DNA of 64,000 nt, from NCBI GenBank assembly GCA_017524445.1, contig JAFXVP010000053.1, positions 41,504-105,503 on the forward strand, read 5' to 3'. This DNA is from Clostridia bacterium. Its GTDB lineage: Bacteria; Bacillota; Clostridia; Christensenellales; CAG-138. Within the stretch, counting starts at the first letter, position 1; every line of letters starts with the position of its first letter. The translations under genes were made by a program, and so were the position numbers. Below, piece after piece: positions 8,844 through 16,379 of this stretch. The notes under the pieces are model-generated. The model was not told the DNA's origin, searched no databases, and worked only from the letters and a program-made list of their open reading frames with translations.

Positions 8844-10185
8844 TCCGCGTATTTTGTTTGCGGCGCCGGCGTCCGGCAGCGGCAAAACCACGATCGTCTG
8901 CGGTATTCTGCGCGCGCTGAAAAACCGCGGCAAACGCGTATCGGCGTTCAAGTGCGGGCCGGATTACATCGATCCGATGTTTCACGAGCGCGTTGTCGGC
9001 GTCAAAAGCGGCACGCTTGATCTGTTCTTTTCCAATGAAACACAGCTGAAACGCCTTTACGCACGGAATACAGAGGAAGCCGACTGTGCGGTCATAGAGG
9101 GCGTGATGGGCTATTACGACGGACTTTCTGCTGCAAGCGACGAGGCGAGCACCTATGCCGTCGCAAAAGCGCTTCGCGTACCGGTCGTGCTGATCATAGA
9201 CGCGCGCGGACAATCGCTTTCCGCGCTTGCGACTCTTAAGGGGTTTCTCGATTACCGCAGCGACAGCGGGATCAAAGGCGTGCTCTTCAACCGCATGAGC
9301 GAACACGTTTTCAAGGCGTTGAAACCTGAGGTCGAAGCGCTCGGCGTGGTTCCGATAGGTTTCCTTCCGAAGTCGGACGATCTCATGATCGAAAGCCGCC
9401 ATCTCGGACTGGTGACGCCGAACGAAATCTCGGACCTTTCCGGAAAGCTTGACGCGCTTGCGGCGCTTCTTATGAACACACTTGATTTTGACGCGCTCGA
9501 AACGTTGAGGGGAGAGGCGGAGGATCTTGCAATCGCCGCAGAGCCGGACGTGCCGACCATGCCGAACACCGTGATCGCCGTCGCAAGAGACGAGGCATTT
9601 TGCTTCCTGTACCGCGACAATCTCGCGCTTCTGAGGCGATACGGCGCCGAGCTTCTGTTCTTCTCTCCGCTGCACGACGCGGCGCTTCCGAAGGATGCGC
9701 AGGGACTGATTTTACCCGGCGGCTACCCGGAACTGTTCGCAAAACAGCTTTCCGAAAACACGGCGATGCGCGGCACGATCCGCACGGCGATCGAAAACGG
9801 TATACCCTGCCTTGCGGAGTGCGGCGGATTTCTGTATCTTCACGATACGCTTTCCGACATGGACGGCAACACGTATCCGATGTGCGGCGTGATCCGTGCG
9901 GAGGCGTACCGCACACAAAAGCTTTCCCGCTTCGGCTATGTCACGCTGACGGCAAAAACGGATTCCGCTTTTTTCCGGGCGGGCGAATCGATCAAAGCGC
10001 ACGAGTTCCATTATTTCGAAAGCGGCGATCCGGGCGCAGCGTTTACGGCAGTGAAGCCGAACGGCAGGGAATGGTCGTGCATGCACGCGAACGGCAATCT
10101 TCTCGCGGGCTTTCCGCATCTCTTTTACGAATCGGATCCGAAACCGATCGAGCGATTTTTGCGCGCCTGCGCAAAGGAGGACTGA
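8836..10185 (+). CDS. cbiA: Cobyrinate a,c-diamide synthase CbiA
   Basis: ATP-dependent glutamine amidotransferase (449 aa) that amidates the a and c side chains of cobyrinate. The N-terminal P-loop region A-A-P-A-S-G-S-G-K-T-T is at residues 9-19, followed by K-C-G-P-D-Y-I-D-P-M-F-H. E-G-V-M-G-Y-Y-D-G is near residue 90. The C-terminal class I glutaminase-like half has C-L-A-E-C-G-G-F-L-Y-L with the nucleophile at Cys329. The gene overlaps the fusion gene, and its TGA directly abuts the ATG of cbiP. Confidence 0.95.
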   Translation: MRSPRILFAAPASGSGKTTIVCGILRALKNRGKRVSAFKCGPDYIDPMFHERVVGVKSGTLDLFFSNETQLKRLYARNTEEADCAVIEGVMGYYDGLSAASDEASTYAVAKALRVPVVLIIDARGQSLSALATLKGFLDYRSDSGIKGVLFNRMSEHVFKALKPEVEALGVVPIGFLPKSDDLMIESRHLGLVTPNEISDLSGKLDALAALLMNTLDFDALETLRGEAEDLAIAAEPDVPTMPNTVIAVARDEAFCFLYRDNLALLRRYGAELLFFSPLHDAALPKDAQGLILPGGYPELFAKQLSENTAMRGTIRTAIENGIPCLAECGGFLYLHDTLSDMDGNTYPMCGVIRAEAYRTQKLSRFGYVTLTAKTDSAFFRAGESIKAHEFHYFESGDPGAAFTAVKPNGREWSCMHANGNLLAGFPHLFYESDPKPIERFLRACAKED

Positions 10186-11685
10186 ATGGCAAAACCGATC
10201 ATGATCCAAGGCACGATGTCCAACGCCGGTAAAAGCCTGATTGCCGCCGGGCTTTGCCGCGTGTTCAAACAGGACGGGTACCGCGTCGCGCCGTTCAAGG
10301 CGCAGAACATGGCGCTGAATTCATTCATCACGAAGGAAGGGCTCGAAATGGGCCGCGCGCAGGTCGTGCAGGCGGAGGCGGCGGGCATTGAGCCGTCCGT
10401 GTTGATGAATCCCATCCTTCTGAAGCCCACGAGCGACATGGGCTCGCAGGTCATCGTAAACGGTGAAGTGCGAGCCACGCTGTCCGCACGCGATTATTTT
10501 GCCGTAAAACATACGCTTCTTCCGGACGTGATGAAAGCGTATCACGTGCTGTCGGAAAGTCACGACATGATCGTTATCGAAGGAGCGGGCAGCCCTGCTG
10601 AGATCAATTTGAAGGACGCGGATGTGTTCGTCAACATGGGCATGGCAAAACAGTCGAAATCGCCGGTGCTGCTGGTCGGCGACATCGACCGCGGCGGCGT
10701 GTTCGCGCAATTATACGGGACGATCGCGCTTTTGGATCCGGACGAGCGCGCGATGGTCAAAGGGATCGTCATCAACAAGTTCCGCGGCGACGAATCGATC
10801 CTGACGCCCGGGATTAAGCAACTGGAAGACCTTTGCGGCGTTCCGGTCGTCGGCGTGGTCCCGTACGTGCATCTGGACATCGACGATGAGGATTCGCTTT
10901 CAGAACGGCTCGAAAACCGTCCGGCGTCGCAGGTCGATATTGCGGTCATTCGCCTGCCGCGTCTTTCTAACTTCACCGATTTTCGCGCTTTGGAGGCGAT
11001 CGACGGCGTTTCGGTGCGTTATGTACAAAGCGTCCGTGCGCTCGGCACGCCGGATATGATCGTACTTCCCGGCACCAAGAACACGATGGCGGATCTTCTG
11101 TGGCTTCGCCAAAGCGGGCTTGAAGCAAAGATCCTGCGATATGCAGAGGACGGCGGCACGGTGTTCGGCGTCTGCGGCGGCTTCCAGATGCTCGGGAAGG
11201 ACCTTTTTGATCCGCACGGCGTGGAGCATGGAGGGTCTTTGCGCGGCATGGGACTGCTGCCGATCAAAACGACATTTACCGAACAAAAGACGCGTACGCG
11301 CGTGTCCGGCGCGTTCGGAAAGCTTCACGGTTCGCTTGCGGCGCTGTCGGGCAAAGTCTTCGACGGCTACGAGATCCACATGGGACAGACGGTAAGCGAA
11401 GCTCCGATCACGTCGATCACGGATTCCGTTTCGGGCGGCACACGAGTGGACGGCTGTCAGAACGGGAACGTCTACGGCGCCTATGTACACGGGATCTTTG
11501 ACGGCGACGCGGTGGCGGGCACGCTGGTGCGCGCACTGGCGGAACGGAAAGGGATCGATCCGGACACTCTCGGTATGGTATCGGGCGAGGCGCATAAACA
11601 GCAGCAGTACGATTTGCTGGCCGAAACGATCCGAAACCATATGGACATGCAAATGATTTATAACATATTGGAGGAAGGCGTATGA
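10186..11685 (+). CDS. cbiP: Cobyric acid synthase CbiP (CobQ)
   Basis: Glutamine- and ATP-dependent amidase (499 aa) that amidates side chains b, d, e and g of adenosylcobyrinate a,c-diamide. M-I-Q-G-T-M-S-N-A-G-K-S opens the nucleotide-binding domain, and P-F-K-A-Q-N-M-A-L-N-S is the diagnostic CobQ motif. The glutaminase domain carries G-V-C-G-G-F-Q-M-L-G with Cys330, and the late histidine lies in Y-V-H-G-I-F-D. The ATG follows the cbiA stop with no gap, and AAAGGAGG lies inside the cbiA end. Confidence 0.96.
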   Translation: MAKPIMIQGTMSNAGKSLIAAGLCRVFKQDGYRVAPFKAQNMALNSFITKEGLEMGRAQVVQAEAAGIEPSVLMNPILLKPTSDMGSQVIVNGEVRATLSARDYFAVKHTLLPDVMKAYHVLSESHDMIVIEGAGSPAEINLKDADVFVNMGMAKQSKSPVLLVGDIDRGGVFAQLYGTIALLDPDERAMVKGIVINKFRGDESILTPGIKQLEDLCGVPVVGVVPYVHLDIDDEDSLSERLENRPASQVDIAVIRLPRLSNFTDFRALEAIDGVSVRYVQSVRALGTPDMIVLPGTKNTMADLLWLRQSGLEAKILRYAEDGGTVFGVCGGFQMLGKDLFDPHGVEHGGSLRGMGLLPIKTTFTEQKTRTRVSGAFGKLHGSLAALSGKVFDGYEIHMGQTVSEAPITSITDSVSGGTRVDGCQNGNVYGAYVHGIFDGDAVAGTLVRALAERKGIDPDTLGMVSGEAHKQQQYDLLAETIRNHMDMQMIYNILEEGV

Positions 11686-12326
11686 CAGAGATCAGGCATT
11701 TCGCACCGGCGGAGATCGAAGCGGAGAGTTTTCGCATCATCACCGAGGAGCTCGGCGACCGTCCGATCGATCCGGCGCTTGCGCCGATTTTGAAGCGCGT
11801 GATCCATACGACGGCAGATTTCGATTATGCAGACAATCTGTATTTTTCCGACAACGCGGTACAGCTTGCGCTCGATGCCCTGAAATGCGGGGCAGCGATC
11901 GTCACCGACACGCAGATGGCGCTCGCCGGGATCAGCAAGCGGACCGCGGCGCGGTTCGACTGTGAAGCGGTATGCTTTATGTCCGATCCGGATGTGGCGG
12001 AACAGGCAAAGGCGCAGGGCGTCACGCGTGCAAGCGTCAGCATGGACAAGGCGGTTTCGCTCGGTGAAAACGTGATCTTTGCGATCGGCAATGCACCGAC
12101 GGCGCTGATCCGTTTGCGGGAGCACATCGACGCGGGCTACCGACCGAAACTGATCATCGGCGTGCCTGTGGGATTTGTGAACGTTGTCGCGTCCAAAGAA
12201 TTGATCATCGAAAGCCACGTGCCGTGCATCGTCGCCCGCGGCAGAAAGGGCGGCAGCAACGTCGCGGCGGCGATCGTCAACGCGCTGCTTTATGAATTGG
12301 ACGCAACCAGAGGAGGTACCCGATGA
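11682..12326 (+). CDS. cbiC: Cobalt-precorrin-8 methylmutase CbiC
   Basis: Enzyme (214 aa) that moves the C11 methyl to C12 to give cobyrinate. The catalytic histidine is His42 in V-I-H-T-T-A-D-F-D-Y, and the family block I-V-T-D-T-Q-M-A-L-A-G-I follows near residue 70. G-V-P-V-G-F-V-N-V and the C-terminal R-K-G-G-S-N-V-A-A-A-I-V-N-A-L-L are conserved. It overlaps cbiP and the next small gene by 4 bases each and is the last biosynthetic enzyme gene of the operon. Confidence 0.95.
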   Translation: MTEIRHFAPAEIEAESFRIITEELGDRPIDPALAPILKRVIHTTADFDYADNLYFSDNAVQLALDALKCGAAIVTDTQMALAGISKRTAARFDCEAVCFMSDPDVAEQAKAQGVTRASVSMDKAVSLGENVIFAIGNAPTALIRLREHIDAGYRPKLIIGVPVGFVNVVASKELIIESHVPCIVARGRKGGSNVAAAIVNALLYELDATRGGTR

Positions 12327-12595
12327 ACAGCGATTCCTTTTTCCAAAATACCGATTGCAAGTATTTTCCGTGCCACAAAACCGATCACCCGGAGAATTTC
12401 AACTGCCTCTTTTGCTACTGCCCGTTGTATATGCTCGGCGACAAATGCGGCGGCAACTTTACCTACACGGAATCGGGCATCAAGAATTGTACGGACTGTC
12501 TTGTTCCGCATTCCAAAAACGCGGTGCAGTACGTCATCAAGCGCTGGCCGGACATCGCGGAGGTCGCAAAGCGCAATTCGCGGCCGAGGGAATGA
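12323..12595 (+). CDS. Cysteine-rich small protein of cobalamin operons
   Basis: A 90-aa protein with eight cysteines, including C-K-Y-F-P-C-H, N-C-L-F-C-Y-C-P-L-Y and N-C-T-D-C, which resembles the small Cys-rich domain family often encoded at the end of cobalamin gene clusters. The cysteine spacing suggests metal or Fe-S binding. A role in cobalt handling or corrinoid assembly is plausible from position only. It overlaps cbiC by 4 bases, has GGAGG upstream, and is followed by the operon terminator. Confidence 0.8.
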   Translation: MNSDSFFQNTDCKYFPCHKTDHPENFNCLFCYCPLYMLGDKCGGNFTYTESGIKNCTDCLVPHSKNAVQYVIKRWPDIAEVAKRNSRPRE

Positions 12596-12670
12596 CAAAC
12601 AAAACAGACCGTCATAGGGAGAGATACAAAGAGTAAAAATGATTGCATAACAAGAAAGATTCAAGATGCG

Positions 12671-12712
12671 AAATGCGCCGGTTTCAAACAGAAGTCGGCG
12701 TATTTCTTTCTT
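12671..12712 (+). terminator. Terminator of the cobalamin operon
   Basis: AAATGCGCCG and CGGCGTATTT form a 10-bp stem (one G-U pair) with a 15-base loop, followed by a T-rich run (CTTTCTT). It lies 76 bases after the last operon gene and before the next promoter. Confidence 0.65.
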
Positions 12713-12780
12713 CCACTCTTGGTGGAATTACAAGAGCAAATAGTGAAGTAACATAATAATAACTAATTTGCCGAGGGATA

Positions 12781-12809
12781 TTGACAAGGATAATGCCGCA
12801 TGGTATGAT
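12781..12809 (+). promoter_or_regulatory. Sigma-A type promoter of the riboswitch leader
   Basis: TTGACA at 12781 and TATGAT at 12804 are separated by 17 bases, which is near-perfect housekeeping spacing. Transcription would begin about 12816, just upstream of the riboswitch-like fold. Confidence 0.8.
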
Positions 12810-12815
12810 CTCCCT

Positions 12816-12912
12816 GCCTATAAAGAGTGCGCGAGAGACAAGCTCGTTGACCGCACGACAACCTGCCCCATGGGGTAAGGTGCCAAAGCTTGACCGATGG
12901 GTTCGATCAAAA
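12816..12912 (+). ncRNA. SAM-clan riboswitch-like aptamer
   Basis: The leader keeps the order of SAM-I/SAM-IV landmarks: AGAG, then GAGAGAC in a first arm (GTGCG 12827-12831 with CGCAC 12852-12856), CGACAACC, a second arm (CCTGCCC with GGGT/AGG), and AAGGTGCCAA. The loop bases CAAGCT (12839-12844) are complementary to AGCTTG (12887-12892), as expected for the pseudoknot of this clan. A small third hairpin GACC-GATG-GGTT follows. I could not find a convincing closing P1 helix (ATAAA/TTTAT is the best), so this is either a divergent SAM-I/IV variant or a related unrecognised class. An attenuator follows directly. Confidence 0.6.
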
Positions 12913-12954
12913 GCGTTTATTTGCACCCGTCGGTAACGATGGGTGCTTTTGTGT
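12893..12954 (+). terminator. Attenuator: antiterminator plus intrinsic terminator
   Basis: GCACCCGTCG (12923-12932) and CGATGGGTGC (12937-12946) form a strong hairpin with loop GTAA, followed by TTTTGTGT. ACCGATGGGT (12893-12902), inside the aptamer's last arm, can instead pair with ACCCGTCGGT (12925-12934), breaking the terminator. This gives mutually exclusive folds, the usual layout of a ligand-induced OFF switch. Confidence 0.75.
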
Positions 12955-12992
12955 ACTCCGAATAGGCAAATAACCTATCGGAGGACACAAAC

Positions 12993-13340
12993 ATGCGAAC
13001 CATTCTGAACCTGCTCAAAACAAAAGGAAACATCAACGTCTATCTCAGCAGCAAAGCCGTCTGCGATCTGTTTTTGCAGAACGCGGAAAAGGAGGGCTTT
13101 GTATTTCGTGACGGCAGAAAGCCGACGGAATCGCCGTATAACGATCTCATTGCTGTCCACCACGATTTCACGATCGGACATCACGGATTCGTCGGACATG
13201 AGGCGTTTCGTCTCAAAGGTAAAATGAAGCCACTCGTTCCGACTGTGTGGATCGACTACTCGAAATATCTTGCAGGCGATCGGAAATACGTCATCCGCCG
13301 GGACAGACCGTGCCATATCAGCGGAGCGAGGTGCAGGTAA
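12993..13340 (+). CDS. Hypothetical protein behind the SAM-clan leader
   Basis: A 115-aa protein of unknown function with no signal peptide or membrane segment. It is basic and His-rich in the middle (V-H-H-D-F-T-I-G-H-H-G-F-V-G-H-E), which could bind metal. ATCGGAGGAC lies 8 bases before the ATG. The stop shares bases with the start of the amidohydrolase gene (TAATG), so the two are translationally coupled and both lie under the attenuator. I do not recognise the family. Confidence 0.75.
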   Translation: MRTILNLLKTKGNINVYLSSKAVCDLFLQNAEKEGFVFRDGRKPTESPYNDLIAVHHDFTIGHHGFVGHEAFRLKGKMKPLVPTVWIDYSKYLAGDRKYVIRRDRPCHISGARCR

Positions 13341-14083
13341 TGGACCGTTCCGCAATTGTAATTCATGTACCGCACGCGTCCACTTTTATCCCGGATTCGG
13401 AACGCAGCGCTTTTCAATGCGATCTTGATGATGAACTCTTGAAAATGACGGATCATTACTGTGACGAATTGTTCTGCGGTGACTGCCCGGCTGTGGTTTT
13501 TCCCGTCAGTCGGCTTGTCTGCGATCCGGAGCGGTTTCGTGATGATACACAGGAATCCATGTCTGCGGTGGGGATGGGCGCCGTTTATACGCGCACCCAT
13601 AACGGTGCGTTGCAGCGAATTGTCGATGATAAATCGCGTGATCGGATCCTTCGGATGTACTATGATCCGCACCACAAAGCGCTGACGGACGCGGTGCAGG
13701 CAGCTCTTGATCGGAACGGACATTGTCTGATCATAGACGGACATTCGTTCCCCGCAAAACCGCTGCCGTATGAGCACGATCAAAACCCGCATCGCCCGGA
13801 CTTTTGCATCGGGACGGATCCGTATCATACGCCGGATGATCTGATCGAGACGGCTGTCCGCTTTCTGGAAACACACGGTTACACGACAGCAATCAACGCG
13901 CCGTTTTCGGGGACGCTCGTTCCGATGCGCTTTTATCAAAAGGACAAACGCGTCAGTTCCATTATGATCGAGATCAACCGAGGGCTTTATATGAACGAAG
14001 ACGGAAGCCGAAACGAGGGATTTTCATCGATCCGGACGGATGTGCAGGCGTTGTTGGAAACGATTTCAAAAGTTTTCGGTTAA
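13340..14083 (+). CDS. N-formylglutamate amidohydrolase-like protein
   Basis: A 247-aa protein resembling the N-formylglutamate amidohydrolase (HutG-like) family of zinc peptidases. The opening V-I-H-V-P-H-A-S-T-F-I-P is the family's first motif; F-P-V-S-R-L-V-C-D-P-E-R-F, L-I-I-D-G-H-S-F-P and I-M-I-E-I-N-R-G-L-Y-M follow in the expected order. The ATG at 13340 overlaps the preceding stop. No histidine-degradation genes are nearby, and control by a SAM-type leader suggests a substrate other than formylglutamate. The family assignment is good; the substrate is unknown. Confidence 0.85.
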   Translation: MDRSAIVIHVPHASTFIPDSERSAFQCDLDDELLKMTDHYCDELFCGDCPAVVFPVSRLVCDPERFRDDTQESMSAVGMGAVYTRTHNGALQRIVDDKSRDRILRMYYDPHHKALTDAVQAALDRNGHCLIIDGHSFPAKPLPYEHDQNPHRPDFCIGTDPYHTPDDLIETAVRFLETHGYTTAINAPFSGTLVPMRFYQKDKRVSSIMIEINRGLYMNEDGSRNEGFSSIRTDVQALLETISKVFG

Positions 14084-14192
14084 AACCGCTTTCTGTCCGA
14101 AATAACGGATAGATGGTATGTCAGAATAAAGTCGAAGAAAGGAAATAAGAGGCCTTACTTCGGTCAAATACATCTTTAAGAGGAGGTTCACC

Positions 14193-14615
14193 ATGCGGTA
14201 CTATGAAGTTACAGCAAAGTGCGGACACGTCGGCAGAGGGTATTATATCCCGATCGGGTTTGCAGTCAGAGCGGAGACGGCGTCGGAAGCGGCTGCGGCG
14301 ACAAGGGCGATGCCCCGCGTGAAGCACGATCACAAGGACGCGATCCTGTCTGTGCGGGAAGTGGACGTCTTCGAGTATGACGATCTCCAAGAGGTGAACC
14401 GCTACGATCCCTATCTGCAATGCAGAAGCAAACGGGAGCAGATGACGGAGTACGACGCGATCTATAACCGCCTCGTGGAGGAACGGCGAAACAGCTTTTA
14501 CAGCGAAAGAGATCTTTCCGAAAAAGCGGTGTACGACGGGAAGAAGCGGATCCGGAACGTAAGACGGTACGCAAGAGAACTGGCAGCCGCATACGCAATG
14601 CGGGACGTGATCTGA
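14193..14615 (+). CDS. Conserved hypothetical protein
   Basis: A 140-aa soluble protein beginning M-R-Y-Y-E-V-T-A-K-C-G-H-V-G-R-G-Y-Y, with a helical, charged C-terminal half (Y-D-A-I-Y-N-R-L-V-E-E-R-R). No enzyme motif is seen. AAGAGGAGG is 7 bases upstream of the ATG. It is the first of a run of small genes (14193-16245) with good ribosome binding sites and no recognisable pathway. Confidence 0.75.
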   Translation: MRYYEVTAKCGHVGRGYYIPIGFAVRAETASEAAAATRAMPRVKHDHKDAILSVREVDVFEYDDLQEVNRYDPYLQCRSKREQMTEYDAIYNRLVEERRNSFYSERDLSEKAVYDGKKRIRNVRRYARELAAAYAMRDVI

Positions 14616-14631
14616 AAAGGAGGATAAGACG

Positions 14632-14790
14632 ATGTTTGACGGTATTCTTGACTTGTTTGATCTGAACGGCGACGGCAAGCTGGACGGAATCGAGATGGCA
14701 TTTGCATACACGGTGATGTTCGGCGACGAGGAAGCGAAGGAACCGGATCCGTGGGGATTCGACGAGAGCAATGATGATTGGGAGGAATAA
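14632..14790 (+). CDS. 52-aa protein with one EF-hand loop
   Basis: A very short gene starting at ATG 14632 with AAAAGGAGG upstream. The product contains D-L-N-G-D-G-K-L-D-G-I-E at residues 11-22, a canonical 12-residue EF-hand calcium loop (D-x-N-x-D-G-x-L-D-x-x-E), flanked by short hydrophobic helices and an acidic tail (E-A-K-E-P-D-P-W, then D-D-W-E-E). It sits 16 bases after the 140-aa gene and 3 bases before the SWIM gene, so it is almost certainly translated as part of that operon. The function is unknown; Ca2+ binding is inferred from the loop. Confidence 0.7.
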   Translation: MFDGILDLFDLNGDGKLDGIEMAFAYTVMFGDEEAKEPDPWGFDESNDDWEE

Positions 14791-14793
14791 AAG

Positions 14794-15594
14794 ATGAGAA
14801 CGATGGGATTCGGAAGAGATGAGATGAAGGAGACGCCAGACGTGCTGCTGCCGACGGTGGAGGAGCCGAAGACACCGGTAAAGTCCCTTGTTCGCGTCCA
14901 CTTTGAGGACGAAGCATATGAGCTGACGTATTTCAACGATCGGTTCGATCTCAAGCCGGGCGATCGCGTGTTTGTCAGCGGCAAGCGCGCCGGAGAGGTT
15001 GGAATCGTGAACTCGGTATCCACGAAGTTCCGCATCAAGGTATCCAACTACGAGCGCGTGATCGCGCTTGCCCAGACGCCGATCCACGGAACCTATAAGC
15101 CGATTGCGGACAAGATGCTGAGCTATGACAGCGCGGCGCTTTCGGCTGAAGCATTTCGTACATGGGTGATGCCGCCGGAAGAGCCGGCGTCGGAGGAAGA
15201 AGACGACGAGATCATCTACGGCGACGGCTACGAGATCCCTCTGGACGATCCGCACAGCGCGGATGGCGTCGACAAGGCGGTTTTCGGACGCGCGCTCAAC
15301 TACTGCAGCAGCGGCAGGATCGGCTATATCTCTCTTCGGGACGGCGTCGGGAAAGCGTATGTCGAGGGCGAGCAGTGGTACGAGCTGGATTTTCGCATCC
15401 GCAACAATACCATCGAAGAAGCGTATTGCGACTGCCCGTATCCGGGACTGTGCAAGCATCTGCTGGCCGTTGCCGTTACGCTTTCGGTGATGGCGCAGCA
15501 CGGCGATCTGGATCTCGGCCGCGACTTCGTGCTGATCGACGCGGATCGCTTCTTCAACATGATCAAGCGCAACGGGCAGACGATCACCCTGTAA
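14794..15594 (+). CDS. SWIM zinc-finger domain protein
   Basis: A 266-aa protein with a SWIM-type metal site C-D-C-P-Y-P-G-L-C-K-H (Cys212, Cys214, Cys220, His222). The N-terminal part (residues 28-90) looks like a small beta domain (R-V-H-F-E-D-E-A-Y-E-L-T-Y-F, V-F-V-S-G-K-R-A-G), and the central part is acidic (E-E-E-D-D-E-I-I-Y). SWIM domains act in DNA or protein interaction. The start follows GGGAGG inside the EF-hand gene end, implying coupling to it. No further partner can be identified. Confidence 0.8.
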   Translation: MRTMGFGRDEMKETPDVLLPTVEEPKTPVKSLVRVHFEDEAYELTYFNDRFDLKPGDRVFVSGKRAGEVGIVNSVSTKFRIKVSNYERVIALAQTPIHGTYKPIADKMLSYDSAALSAEAFRTWVMPPEEPASEEEDDEIIYGDGYEIPLDDPHSADGVDKAVFGRALNYCSSGRIGYISLRDGVGKAYVEGEQWYELDFRIRNNTIEEAYCDCPYPGLCKHLLAVAVTLSVMAQHGDLDLGRDFVLIDADRFFNMIKRNGQTITL

Positions 15595-15705
15595 ACCCGC
15601 GTTTGGAGACGGGATCGGAAAAACCTCCTATCACACACCCCCATCCGATCCCGCTCCCCGATTTCAAAGTGCGCCAAAGAAAACAGAAAGAGGAATAGAA
15701 TAGTT

Positions 15706-16038
15706 ATGGACAATCGCATTTCATTGGGCACCGTTGCCGTAATCGTTCTCGTGCTGATCCTTTTGATCGCAAGCTGCACCGGCAGCAGCCGAACATACTC
15801 GACGAGCTCATCCTCTTCAAGCAGGCGTACCTATCGCCCGAAGGCGACGTACAAAGCGACAACCCCGAAGCCGACGACTGCCGCCAAAACCACGCGCAAG
15901 CCGAAGGCAACGTCAAAGCCGAAGAGCGATCCCTATAATGCGTCCGATTATGCGCACGCAGACGACTTTTACTACGATCATTGGGACGACTTTGTCGACT
16001 TCGAAGAAGCAGAAGATTACTACGATTCACATAGCTGA
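15706..16038 (+). CDS. Small membrane-anchored or lipoprotein, Ser/Thr/Lys-rich
   Basis: A 110-aa protein with a hydrophobic segment at residues 8-22 ending L-L-I-A-S-C, which fits a lipobox (Cys24) or a single membrane anchor. Next comes a low-complexity Ser stretch, a T/K/P-rich linker (residues 38-75) and an acidic, Tyr/Asp-rich tail (F-Y-Y-D-H-W-D-D-F-V-D-F-E-E). The layout suggests an extracellular extended protein. GAGGAATAG lies upstream of the ATG. No family is recognised. Confidence 0.7.
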   Translation: MDNRISLGTVAVIVLVLILLIASCTGSSRTYSTSSSSSSRRTYRPKATYKATTPKPTTAAKTTRKPKATSKPKSDPYNASDYAHADDFYYDHWDDFVDFEEAEDYYDSHS

Positions 16039-16050
16039 GGAATTGGACTT

Positions 16051-16245
16051 ATGAAACATCGAATCACGGTTCAGGTACCGGTTGAAAGGCGCGGCTTGTT
16101 TGGACGCAGGAAGATCGTCTATGAAAAGCGCACGATCCTGGTGGACGGAAAAACGTACCGACGCATACAGCGCGAGCAGCGCGGTGAAAGCATGACGGAA
16201 TTCATTGATCGCATCGAAGCACTCGACGCGATCTTTGACGAGTAA
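16051..16245 (+). CDS. Hypothetical 64-aa protein
   Basis: A short basic protein with V-P-V-E-R-R-G-L-F-G-R-R-K-I-V-Y and an acidic end. GAGGAATTGG precedes the ATG. It is 12 bases after the preceding gene and is probably co-transcribed. No family is recognised; confidence rests on the ribosome binding site, the spacing and the clean frame. Confidence 0.6.
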   Translation: MKHRITVQVPVERRGLFGRRKIVYEKRTILVDGKTYRRIQREQRGESMTEFIDRIEALDAIFDE

Positions 16246-16379
16246 TACATTTCATTCTGAGCATTTACTGATCTAATTACGTATACCTTTTACGTATAAA
16301 TTGCTCTAAAATAGTAACATGTTCTTGTATTATGTACTAAATTCTGATATTATTATAATAAAGTTTGGAGGGTTATATT

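Noticed and set aside
1..12710. Cobalamin riboswitch within the cobalamin operon
   Set aside because: The genes overlap or abut nearly throughout and no B12-box-like leader is seen; any riboswitch would lie upstream of the window.
13256..13939. 227-codon minus-strand frame opposite the amidohydrolase
   Set aside because: Antisense to a recognisable enzyme with conserved motifs and lacking any ribosome site or family features.
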